In this document: piece after piece, positions 1 through 6,185 of the stretch | How the letters are laid out: each line of letters begins with the position of its first letter | Position numbering within the stretch: the first letter of the stretch is position 1 | Source: Alphaproteobacteria bacterium | Lineage (GTDB): Bacteria; Pseudomonadota; Alphaproteobacteria; Rhizobiales; Beijerinckiaceae | Reading direction: 5' to 3' | Assembly: GCA_009921785.1 (NCBI GenBank) | Contig: RFXE01000047.1 | Span: forward strand, 1-10,425 | DNA: 10,425 bases | Program-made: the position numbers and the translations under genes | The notes under the pieces: model-generated | Databases searched by the model: none | Seen by the model: only the letters and a program-made list of their open reading frames with translations | Told to the model about the DNA's origin: nothing

Positions 1-755
1 TGATTGCCGAGTCCTTTGGCTATGATGAAATCAATCTCAATGTCGGTTGCCCTTCGGATCGTGTTCAAGGTGGAAATTTCGGCGCGTGCCTGATGCTCAC
101 GCCTGATCTCGTCGCCTCATGCGTGGCGGCCATGAAAGCGGTTGTGAAAATTCCGGTCTCCGTAAAATGCCGCTTGGGCGTTGATGAACAAGATGTTGAG
201 ACCGCGCTTGATCACCTTACCGACGCGGTGATGGCTGCGGGATGCGATGCGCTCACGGTTCATGCACGCAAAGCCTGGCTCAAAGGCCTATCACCCAAAG
301 AAAACCGCGAGATTCCTCCACTTGATTACGAGCGTGTCTATCGGTTGAAGCAGCGGCTCGGCACCTATCCGGTTGCGATTAATGGCGGCATTGAAACCGT
401 CGATGCCATAAAAACACATCTCCACCATGTTGATGGTGTGATGCTCGGACGTGCGGCCTATCACAATCCTGAACTCTTGCTTGCCGTTGATCCTGAACTC
501 TTCGGAACAGAGGCGCCCTACAGCCATGCGTTTGAAGCGCTTGAAGCCTATTTCCCCTATATTGAAAAACAGCTTGCGCTGGGCACGCCCCTTCATGCGA
601 TGACGCGGCATCTCTTAGGGTTGTTCCAAGGGCGCCCCGGCGCTCGCTCTTATCGCCGTCATCTTGCTACCGAAGGTGTAAAGCGTGGTGCCAGGCTCCA
701 AGTTCTCAAAGACGCGGTCGCACTTGTTGCACCATCCATCAACGATGCGGCGTAA
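1..755 (+). CDS. dusA: tRNA-dihydrouridine synthase A (3' part, start lies outside the window)
   Basis: FMN-dependent enzyme that reduces uridine to dihydrouridine in the D-loop of tRNA using NADPH; cytoplasmic. The frame is open from base 3 to the TAA at 753-755, giving about 250 residues. Compared with the usual 330-345 for DusA, roughly the first 80-90 are missing, so the internal ATG at 93 is not the true start. The fragment opens with the DusA signature: LNVGCPSDRVQ, then GNFGACLM, whose Cys (codon at 87-89) is the family's catalytic acid. Further on are VKCRLGVDE, HARKAWLKGLSPKENR (tRNA/FMN site region), INGGI and GVMLGRAAYHNP, which form the FMN phosphate-binding part of the TIM barrel. 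The helical C-terminal domain follows (MTRHLLGLFQG...ARSYRRHL). A transporter gene begins 24 nt downstream on the same strand, so the two may be cotranscribed. DusA rather than DusB or DusC is supported by the SDRVQ and ACLM wording. Confidence 0.95.
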   Translation, partial: IAESFGYDEINLNVGCPSDRVQGGNFGACLMLTPDLVASCVAAMKAVVKIPVSVKCRLGVDEQDVETALDHLTDAVMAAGCDALTVHARKAWLKGLSPKENREIPPLDYERVYRLKQRLGTYPVAINGGIETVDAIKTHLHHVDGVMLGRAAYHNPELLLAVDPELFGTEAPYSHAFEALEAYFPYIEKQLALGTPLHAMTRHLLGLFQGRPGARSYRRHLATEGVKRGARLQVLKDAVALVAPSINDAA

Positions 756-779
756 AAAAAGAATGCAAGGACAAAGTCA

Positions 780-1613
780 ATGCTGAACGGTTTAGGCTAT
801 GATACTATGCTTTTGTTGGCGGCAAGCCTTCTGATTGCAGGCGCGGCAACCGGATTTTTCGCCGGCATCTTTGGCGTCGGTGGCGGCATCATCATCGTTC
901 CGGTGCTTTATGAATTGTTCCGTGCCTTCAACATTTCAGAAGAGGTACGGATGCCGCTTGCCATTGGCACATCATTGGCAATCATTGTTCCAACGTCCAT
1001 CCGGTCCTTCCGAGCGCATTTGCAAAAAGGCGTCGTTGATTCTGCTCTTTTGAAGGCATGGGCCGTTCCTGTCATCTTGGGCGTTATTGCCGGTTCCTTT
1101 GTTGCGCGTTTCGCACCTCCTGCTTTATTCAAAACGCTGTTTGCTGGGATTGCCGCATTAACCTGTTTGCGATTGCTCTTCGCTAAAGACAATTGGGTTT
1201 TAAAAAGTGAAATGCCAAAAGGCTTTTGGCTGAATATCTATGGTTTTATCATCGGTTTATTGTCATCGCTCATGGGTATTGGTGGCGGTCAACTTTGTAA
1301 TGTCTATATGATGCTCTATCGACGCCCAATCCACCAAGCCGTCGCCACCTCATCCGGCCTTGGTGTTCTGATTTCTATACCCGGCGCGCTCGGCTATATT
1401 TATGCCGGCTGGCCAAAGATGGATCTCTTGCCGCCTTTATCGCTTGGCTTCGTGTCTTTGCTCGGCGTAGCTCTTTTTATCCCTACTAGCATGTTGGCCG
1501 TGCCTTACGGCGTCAAACTCGCGCATCGCTTACCAAAGCGCAAACTTGAAGTCGCGTTTGGATGTTTCTTGCTAATTGTGGTCTTGCGCTTTTTATGGAC
1601 AACGCTCGTTTGA
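780..1613 (+). CDS. TauE/SafE (TSUP) family membrane transporter, 277 aa
   Basis: Integral inner-membrane protein of the TSUP family (TauE/SafE), whose studied members export sulfite, sulfoacetate or related organic anions; the substrate here cannot be read from the sequence. The two diagnostic half-repeats are visible: GIFGVGGGIIIVPVL at residues 29-43 and SLMGIGGGQLCN at 163-174, each in a glycine-rich membrane segment. About eight hydrophobic segments are spread over the whole length, for example near residues 11-30, 60-74, 93-110, 117-134, 153-172, 190-210, 219-242 and 256-274. Length is typical of the family. The ATG at 780 is supported by AAGGA at 767-771, 8 nt upstream; the later ATG at 807 lacks such a site. 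The gene is 24 nt behind dusA. No sulfur-metabolism gene is nearby to hint at a substrate. A hand-counted stretch (1201-1260) has only about 32% GC, low for this window. Confidence 0.88.
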   Translation: MLNGLGYDTMLLLAASLLIAGAATGFFAGIFGVGGGIIIVPVLYELFRAFNISEEVRMPLAIGTSLAIIVPTSIRSFRAHLQKGVVDSALLKAWAVPVILGVIAGSFVARFAPPALFKTLFAGIAALTCLRLLFAKDNWVLKSEMPKGFWLNIYGFIIGLLSSLMGIGGGQLCNVYMMLYRRPIHQAVATSSGLGVLISIPGALGYIYAGWPKMDLLPPLSLGFVSLLGVALFIPTSMLAVPYGVKLAHRLPKRKLEVAFGCFLLIVVLRFLWTTLV

Positions 1614-1620
1614 GCGATTG
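1600..1620 (+). terminator. Possible hairpin terminator overlapping the TauE/SafE stop codon
   Basis: CGCTC (1603-1607) and GAGCG (1612-1616) pair around the 4-nt loop GTTT. CAA (1600-1602) and TTG (1618-1620) can extend the stem past one bulged A. It sits across the stop codon of the transporter, in the 16-nt gap to the convergent DUF1289 gene, where a terminator is expected. There is no T-run after it, so it is not a standard intrinsic terminator; it may be a chance stem or work with Rho. Confidence 0.25.
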
Positions 1621-1629
1621 CTGCGTTAC

Positions 1630-1854
1630 TCAGCGTTGACGTTGACGCACGCGTTCGCGTGTACGCCCGCCGCGCGCTTCGCGACTCGTCATGCCTTTAA
1701 GACGCGCGGGGAATGTTTCCATCAATGAACGACGCTCGTCTTCCGGCATGAACGGCCATTGCGCAATTTCAGCGCCCGTGCGGCCGCATCCGATGCAATA
1801 GCCGGTCACCTGGTCGATCACGCAGATTTTAACGCAAGGCGTCGAGACATTCAT
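1630..1854 (-). CDS. DUF1289 family small four-cysteine protein, 74 aa
   Basis: Small cytoplasmic protein of unknown function. The N-terminus carries the DUF1289 pattern TPCVKIC...GYCIGCGRT, with cysteines at residues 7, 11, 20 and 23 (CX3C-X8-CX2C), which suggests a bound metal (zinc or Fe-S); binding is inference. This is followed by the family's IAQWPFMPEDERRSLMETFPARL helix. The tail is very basic (RGGRTRERVRQRQR). The frame is open further upstream to an ATG at 1956, but that would overlap cobS by 83 nt and add unrelated residues. The ATG at 1854 has an AGGAG 6 nt away and starts just before the conserved PC motif, so I chose it. It lies 19 nt after the cobS stop and is probably the last gene of the def operon. 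DUF1289 proteins are often found beside cobalamin genes in alphaproteobacteria (from memory), but no role in B12 synthesis is established. Confidence 0.85.
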   Translation of the reverse strand: MNVSTPCVKICVIDQVTGYCIGCGRTGAEIAQWPFMPEDERRSLMETFPARLKGMTSREARGGRTRERVRQRQR

Positions 1855-1860
1855 GGCGCG

Positions 1861-1865
1861 CTCCT
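1861..1865 (-). promoter_or_regulatory. Shine-Dalgarno site deciding the DUF1289 start
   Basis: AGGAG on the minus strand, separated by 6 nt (GCGCGC) from the ATG at 1854. It lies between the cobS stop codon and the DUF1289 start, and favours the 74-aa product over the 108-aa reading that begins inside cobS. Confidence 0.7.
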
Positions 1866-1873
1866 GAGCCTTC

Positions 1874-2692
1874 TTATGCCACAGAGAGCGCGAGAAAGAA
1901 CACAATCTCCGCGACCTGTTGTGTGGCACCCGCGACATCACCCGTCTGCCCGCCAATCTTGACCTGCGCCAGAACCATCATCGGAAAAGTGCTCGCAAAT
2001 CCTAAAAGCAGACCCGCCGAAATGCCGCGCGGCGGAATATCGCCAAAAAACAGGATCAAAGCGCCCAGACTCAAGACCGTCACCACGGCAATCGTCGTGA
2101 CCACAACGCCCGGACGGCCAACGCTTGCCGATTTTCCGCCCAGACGCGCGGGCGGCAGAAAGACAAGCGGCAGAATGCCGGCAACACGCGACAAAGCGCC
2201 GCCGACAAGAAGCGCAGCCGAAAGCGCCGTCACACCGTGATGCTCATAAAGTGCGGCGAGTGTCGTCGCCTTCAATCCCAAAGCCAAAATCAACGCCGCA
2301 ACACCGAAAGCGCCGACGCGACTATCGGCCATAATTTCAAGACGCCGCTCAGGTGTGTGACCGCCAAAGAATCCATCCGCCACATCGGCAAAACCATCTT
2401 CCGCCATCGCACCCGTGACAATCACAATCGTCGCAACAACAAGAAGCGCGAGCGGCAAAGGTGACACACCGACAAAAGCCGCGAGTCCTCCAACGAGAAT
2501 TGACGGCACTGCCATGAGCGCTCCCGCAAGCGGAAGAATACGCGGCAAAGACGTAAAATCAGGCGCACGGTGCGGATCGCCTTCAAAAGCGAAGGACGGC
2601 ACGGGGAACCGCGAATAAAAACGCAACGCCGACAGCACTTCATTGAGAAGTTTTGCGGGCAAGTTGTTCGGGCCTGATGACGAGGTGCTCAT
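1874..2692 (-). CDS. cobS: Adenosylcobinamide-GDP ribazoletransferase (cobalamin synthase), 272 aa
   Basis: Joins adenosylcobinamide-GDP to alpha-ribazole (or its 5'-phosphate), releasing GMP and giving adenosylcobalamin or its phosphate. This is the last assembly stage of vitamin B12, and it happens in the inner membrane. The protein called CobS in enteric naming is CobV in the aerobic-pathway naming of Pseudomonas denitrificans; it is unrelated to the cobaltochelatase subunit also called CobS. Visible motifs: RFYSRFPVP at residues 24-32, EDGFADVADGFFGG at 98-111 (acidic, metal/diphosphate-binding), ERRLEIMADSRVGAFG at 115-130, and IGGQTGDVAGATQQ at 246-259. Between these are several hydrophobic membrane segments (about 50-75, 79-97, 130-148, 155-179, 196-217, 224-243). 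Length fits the family. The start at 2692 has only a weak purine stretch upstream. It lies 18 nt after truA, so it is probably translated from the def-fmt-truA transcript. No other cobalamin gene is in the window. Confidence 0.93.
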   Translation of the reverse strand: MSTSSSGPNNLPAKLLNEVLSALRFYSRFPVPSFAFEGDPHRAPDFTSLPRILPLAGALMAVPSILVGGLAAFVGVSPLPLALLVVATIVIVTGAMAEDGFADVADGFFGGHTPERRLEIMADSRVGAFGVAALILALGLKATTLAALYEHHGVTALSAALLVGGALSRVAGILPLVFLPPARLGGKSASVGRPGVVVTTIAVVTVLSLGALILFFGDIPPRGISAGLLLGFASTFPMMVLAQVKIGGQTGDVAGATQQVAEIVFFLALSVA

Positions 2693-2710
2693 CGCATCTA
2701 TCTTTTCACG

Positions 2711-3469
2711 CTAAACTGGTTGATCGGCGCCGTCATAATCAACACCAACGAGATAAAGTCCATCGGGTGGCGCGAGAGGCCCACAGCGCGAACGATCACA
2801 GGCTTTCAAAGCGGATTCCAGATCATCTGGGGTCCATTTACCCGTCGCGACCAAAATCAGTGAGCCGACAATCGAGCGCACCTGCGAATGAAGAAAGGAT
2901 CGCGCAGAAGCGCGAATACGAATTTCATCGCCCTCACGTTCAACATCAAGCCGCTCAAGCGTGCGGAGAGGACTCTTCGCCTGACATTCGGAGGCGCGAA
3001 AGGTTGTAAAATCATGTTTGCCGATCAAGCGATCAGCACCGGCTTGCATACGCGCGGCATCAATCGGCCATTTCACTTGCCATACGCGTCCGGCTTCAAG
3101 CACGGCAAAGGCGCGACGATTGATAATGCGATAAAGATAATGCCGCTTAACAGCCGAGATGCGCGCATCAAATATATCGGCCACACGGCGCGCATCCAGA
3201 ATAGCGACGCCGCCGCCTTTTAAATGCGCATTCATCGCATCGGCGATTGTGCGCAAAGGCCAATCGCGTTCGAGATCAACATGGACAACCTGATGCGTGG
3301 CATGAACGCCTGTATCGGTGCGGCCCGCTGCCACAATGCGCCGCGTCTCACCGCTAAAGGCAGTGATGGCGCGTTCAACCGCTTCTTGAACGCTTGTTCC
3401 ATCTTGCTGATGTTGCCACCCGTGAAAACGCGTGCCGTCATATTCGACAACGAGTTTAAAACGCGGCAT
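2711..3469 (-). CDS. truA: tRNA pseudouridine(38-40) synthase TruA, 252 aa
   Basis: Converts uridines 38, 39 and 40 in the anticodon stem-loop of many tRNAs to pseudouridine; cytoplasmic, cofactor-free. The N-terminus reads FKLVVEYDGTRFHGWQHQ (residues 4-21), the standard TruA opening. The catalytic aspartate is D52 in AAGRTDTGVHA (47-57). Later family motifs are KRHYLYRIINR, the HDFTTFRASECQAKSPLRTL stretch and SFLHSQVRSIVGSL near the C-terminus. Length is normal for the family. The ATG shares one base with the fmt stop codon (TGATG overlap), so its translation is probably coupled to fmt. In several rhizobial genomes dapE follows truA (from memory); here cobS follows instead. Confidence 0.96.
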   Translation of the reverse strand: MPRFKLVVEYDGTRFHGWQHQQDGTSVQEAVERAITAFSGETRRIVAAGRTDTGVHATHQVVHVDLERDWPLRTIADAMNAHLKGGGVAILDARRVADIFDARISAVKRHYLYRIINRRAFAVLEAGRVWQVKWPIDAARMQAGADRLIGKHDFTTFRASECQAKSPLRTLERLDVEREGDEIRIRASARSFLHSQVRSIVGSLILVATGKWTPDDLESALKACDRSRCGPLAPPDGLYLVGVDYDGADQPV

Positions 3470-4401
3470 CAGCCTAAGACCTTGCCGCGCGCAAGCGGAA
3501 CGCCCCGCAGAAATTCAACTGCGGACATCGGCTTTGATCCCGCGCGTTGAAGATCAAGAATCTGCACGGCTCCGGTGCCACAAGCGATGGTCAATGAGTC
3601 ATCAAGCAGTGTGCCGGGTGAGCCCGAACCTGCACTGAGTGACCCACGCAAAATTTTCAACCGTTCAGGCCCTTTGCCAAAATCAGCAAAAGTAAACGCG
3701 CCGGGAAAAGGCGAAAGGCCATGGATGTGATGAAGCACATCCTTCGCAGGACGCGACCAATCAATGCGGCACTCTTCATTCAAAATCTTGCGCGCATATT
3801 CCACGCCCACTGGTGCTTGCGGTACGAAAGCAAGCGTCCCACGCGAGAAAGCGGCGAGCGCGCGCTGCATCAGATCCGCACCCAACAAGGCAAGGCGATC
3901 ATGCGCTTCACCAGCCGTGAGCGAGTCTGTGATCTTTAACCGCTCGACCATAGCGACCGGACCCGTATCGAGTCCTTCTTCCATTTTCATCACGGCGACA
4001 CCGGTCTCGGCATCACCCGCCATGATCGCGCGTTGAATGGGCGCAGCCCCACGCCAACGCGGTAAAAGTGACGCATGGAGATTGACGCACCCCAAACGCG
4101 GTGTCTCTAAAATCGCCTTTGGTAAAATCATGCCATAGGCAACGACCACCGCGATGTCGGCATCATGCGCTTTAAAAATTTCAAGTGCCTCATCATCACG
4201 CAGAGTCGAAGGTGTTAAAACCGGAATCGCAAAACGGTCTGCCGCCTCGTGTACCGGTGAGCGCTTGAGCGCCATACCACGACCGGCCGGTGCCGGCGCA
4301 CGCGTGTAACACGCAACAACCTCATGGCCCGACCCAATCAACGCAGAGAGTGTCGGGACCGCAAAATCCGGCGTGCCCATAAAGATGATGCGCAAGCTCA
4401 T
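3469..4401 (-). CDS. fmt: Methionyl-tRNA formyltransferase, 310 aa
   Basis: Transfers a formyl group from 10-formyltetrahydrofolate to Met-tRNA(fMet), marking it for initiation. The Rossmann-like N-terminal domain starts with LRIIFMGTPDFAVPTLSAL (3-21). It carries VNLHASLLPRWRGAAPIQ at 106-123 and EEGLDTGPV at 141-149; the catalytic residues correspond to N107, H109 and D145. The C-terminal tRNA-binding domain follows from about residue 205 (PVGVEYARKI...IDWSRPAKDVLHHIHGLSPFPGAF). The frame is open to an ATG at 4437, but that start would overlap def by 26 nt and add 12 residues not seen in the family. The ATG at 4401 fits the family N-terminus, leaves a 10-nt gap to def, and has a GAGG that overlaps the def stop codon. 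Second gene of the def operon. Confidence 0.96.
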   Translation of the reverse strand: MSLRIIFMGTPDFAVPTLSALIGSGHEVVACYTRAPAPAGRGMALKRSPVHEAADRFAIPVLTPSTLRDDEALEIFKAHDADIAVVVAYGMILPKAILETPRLGCVNLHASLLPRWRGAAPIQRAIMAGDAETGVAVMKMEEGLDTGPVAMVERLKITDSLTAGEAHDRLALLGADLMQRALAAFSRGTLAFVPQAPVGVEYARKILNEECRIDWSRPAKDVLHHIHGLSPFPGAFTFADFGKGPERLKILRGSLSAGSGSPGTLLDDSLTIACGTGAVQILDLQRAGSKPMSAVEFLRGVPLARGKVLG

Positions 4402-4411
4402 CGCATGCGCC

Positions 4412-4930
4412 TCACGCGCCGCCTTGATGGCGGGCAATCTTTTGGAATTTTTTCAGCACACGGTCGCGCTTGAGCTTCGAGAGGTGATCAATGAAGAGCT
4501 TGCCATTCAGATGATCGATCTCATGCTGAATGACCGTGGCGGCAAGACCCTCCATTTCGCGCTCTTCGATTTTACCGGCGAGAGTCAAAAAGCGCACGCC
4601 GACTTTCGCGGGACGTGTGACGACTTCGTGATAATCGGGGATCGAGAGACAACCCTCTTCATAATCGCTCAGTTGATCCGACGACCAGATGATTTCCGGA
4701 TTGATCAACGCGAGCGGCTCTTTGTCATCATCGCCGCGCGTCGCGTCCATGGTAACGATGCGTTGGGTAACACCCACCTGTACGGCGGCCAAGCCCACGC
4801 CCGGCGCCTCATACATGGTTTCGAACATATCCTCGATCAATGCCTTCACGCGCCCGTCGAGGTCAGCGACGGGCTTTGAGATTTCGCGCAAGAGCGGATC
4901 GGGTAAAATAACAAGAGGTAGAAGGCTCAT
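4412..4930 (-). CDS. def: Peptide deformylase, 172 aa
   Basis: Metallohydrolase, usually with Fe(II), that removes the formyl group from the N-terminal methionine of nascent proteins at the ribosome exit. All three family motifs are intact: GVGLAAVQ at residues 44-51, EGCLS at 92-96 (metal ligand C94), and HEIDH at 136-140 (two metal histidines and the catalytic glutamate). Length is typical. The ATG at 4930 gives MSLLPLVILPDPLLREISKPV, which matches the family N-terminus. An in-frame ATG at 4948 would add MIISRP; it has GTGAGGG directly against it, too close for a normal ribosome site. A promoter-like pair places transcription start next to 4930, so leaderless translation is plausible. First gene of the string def-fmt-truA-cobS-DUF1289 and divergent from rmuC. 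Confidence 0.96.
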   Translation of the reverse strand: MSLLPLVILPDPLLREISKPVADLDGRVKALIEDMFETMYEAPGVGLAAVQVGVTQRIVTMDATRGDDDKEPLALINPEIIWSSDQLSDYEEGCLSIPDYHEVVTRPAKVGVRFLTLAGKIEEREMEGLAATVIQHEIDHLNGKLFIDHLSKLKRDRVLKKFQKIARHQGGA

Positions 4931-4933
4931 AGG

Positions 4934-4957
4934 GCGTGAGATAATCATCCCTCACGC
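4934..4957. repeat. Perfect inverted repeat across the def start region
   Basis: GCGTGAG (4934-4940) and CTCACGC (4951-4957) form a 7-bp perfect inverted repeat with a 10-nt centre. It covers the -10 element and part of the spacer of the proposed def promoter, the placement expected of a repressor operator. The alternative ATG at 4948 lies inside the centre. If transcription began further upstream, the same repeat would fold into an RNA hairpin just before the 4930 start. A 7-bp match with a free gap length can also arise by chance. Confidence 0.4.
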
Positions 4958-4966
4958 TTTCGTCAA
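4938..4966 (-). promoter_or_regulatory. Proposed def operon promoter, TTGACG-17-TATCTC
   Basis: On the minus strand TTGACG (plus positions 4961-4966) and TATCTC (4938-4943) are separated by exactly 17 nt. The -35 matches five of six bases of the sigma-70-type consensus; the -10 is a weaker match. Transcription would be expected to begin about 5-9 nt beyond the -10, at or next to the A of the def ATG (4930). No Shine-Dalgarno sequence is seen before that ATG, which agrees with a leaderless or near-leaderless messenger. Assignment is by motif only. Confidence 0.45.
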
Positions 4967-5044
4967 ACTGTTCCTGATTTGTTCTTGATTGCCCTCTTTG
5001 AGCCTGCTAAAGCTTGGGCTCACCACTATATAAGCGAGACCCGC

Positions 5045-6172
5045 ATGAGCTTTGTCATTGATAGTCTTTTGATTGCGATCGGGCTCATCGCGCTCGGCGT
5101 TTTGATCTGGCTCGGGCAGACGCTGAAACAAGCGCGCGAAGACCGTATGCTCGAAGCATCGGCCGCGCTTGAGCGTCAGCGTCGCCTTGATGATGAAATG
5201 GCAGCGGTAAAGAGGCTTCAGGCGGAAGTGACGGGGCGCATTGAGACGCTCACCCAAAGCGTCGGGCAACGTTTCGACAGTTTGCAAAACCGCGTCGGCG
5301 ACGGCCTCAAAGAAAATGTCAAAGAGACAACTGAAAGTCTCTCTAAGTTGAATGAGCGACTGGCGGTGATCGATGCCGCGCAGAAAAATCTCACCTCACT
5401 TACGAGCGAAGTGATGACGCTCAAAGAAGTGCTCTCCAACAAACAGGCGCGCGGCGCCTTTGGCCAAGGCCGGATGGAAGCGATTATTCGCGACGCGCTG
5501 CCCCCGCAAAGTTTCGAATTTCAAGCAACGCTTAAGAGCGGCAAGCGTCCTGATTGCATTATCCATCTACCCAATGATCCGCGCCCTTTGGTTATTGATG
5601 CGAAATTTCCGTTGGAAAGCATCACCGCCTTTCGCGATGCCAAGAGTGATGATGAAAAGAAGCTGGCGGTTGCGCGTGTACGCACAGATGTTTCAACCCA
5701 TCTCAAAGACATTGCTGAGAAATATATTATTCAGGGCGAGACGCAGGAACTGGCGATCATGTTTGTTCCGTCGGAATCAATTTACGCAGATCTGCATGAA
5801 TTTTTCGACGACCTTATTCAAAAGGCCCAACGCGCGCGCATTATGATTGCCTCTCCGTCTCTTTTAATGATGGCGGTGCAAATGCTGCAGGTCATCGTGA
5901 AAGATTCGCGCATGCGGGAGCAGGCCCATCTCGTGCAAAGCGAGGTCGGAAAAATTCTAGATGATATAAATCGTCTGAGTGATCGCGTCGGCAAACTGGC
6001 TTCGCATTTCAACCAAGCGCAAACCGATATCCAACAGATCACGACATCAACGGATAAGATTGCGCGTCGTGCAGAAAAAATTACATCGATGGAGCTTGAA
6101 GATCAAAATGCGCTTGATCAGTCCTCGTCTGAAAAAATCGTTCGGCTTCTGCCACGCGATGGGACGGACTAA
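5045..6172 (+). CDS. rmuC: RmuC family DNA recombination protein, 375 aa
   Basis: RmuC limits rearrangements such as inversions at short inverted repeats in E. coli; it is a predicted membrane-anchored protein with a PD-(D/E)XK nuclease-like core. Here residues 3-24 are a hydrophobic anchor, and about 26-130 are charged and heptad-rich, likely coiled coil. The RmuC domain follows: GQGRMEAII (140-148), LKSGKRPDCIIHLP (163-176), PLVIDAKFPLES (181-192), ELAIMFVPSE (235-244) and ARIMIASPSLLMM (264-276). E145, D170, D185 and K187 sit where the nuclease-fold residues are expected; catalysis is inferred from the fold. The length is shorter than E. coli RmuC (475), as I expect for alphaproteobacteria. 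A TTG at 4979 would add 22 residues before the anchor; the ATG at 5045 starts right at it and has a weak GCGAG upstream. TATATAA at 5027-5033 resembles a -10 but has no well-spaced -35. Divergent from def, convergent with the MFS gene. Confidence 0.92.
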   Translation: MSFVIDSLLIAIGLIALGVLIWLGQTLKQAREDRMLEASAALERQRRLDDEMAAVKRLQAEVTGRIETLTQSVGQRFDSLQNRVGDGLKENVKETTESLSKLNERLAVIDAAQKNLTSLTSEVMTLKEVLSNKQARGAFGQGRMEAIIRDALPPQSFEFQATLKSGKRPDCIIHLPNDPRPLVIDAKFPLESITAFRDAKSDDEKKLAVARVRTDVSTHLKDIAEKYIIQGETQELAIMFVPSESIYADLHEFFDDLIQKAQRARIMIASPSLLMMAVQMLQVIVKDSRMREQAHLVQSEVGKILDDINRLSDRVGKLASHFNQAQTDIQQITTSTDKIARRAEKITSMELEDQNALDQSSSEKIVRLLPRDGTD

Positions 6173-6185
6173 GATTTAAATCAGA

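Noticed and set aside
1646..1662. CACGC-GTTC-GCGTG stem near the end of the DUF1289 gene as a terminator
   Set aside because: Only 5 bp, well inside the coding sequence of the basic Arg-rich tail, and not followed by T residues in the direction of that gene.
4373..4879. A 168-codon open frame opposite def
   Set aside because: def has all three deformylase motifs on the other strand; this frame is its antisense shadow.
4979..5044. TTG at 4979 as the rmuC start
   Set aside because: It adds 22 residues before a clean hydrophobic anchor and would overlap the likely promoter region; the ATG at 5045 begins directly at the anchor.
6173..6182. Palindrome GATTTAAATC between the convergent rmuC and MFS genes as a terminator
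   Set aside because: It is a 10-bp AT-rich palindrome with no loop and no T-run; it would not form a stable RNA hairpin.
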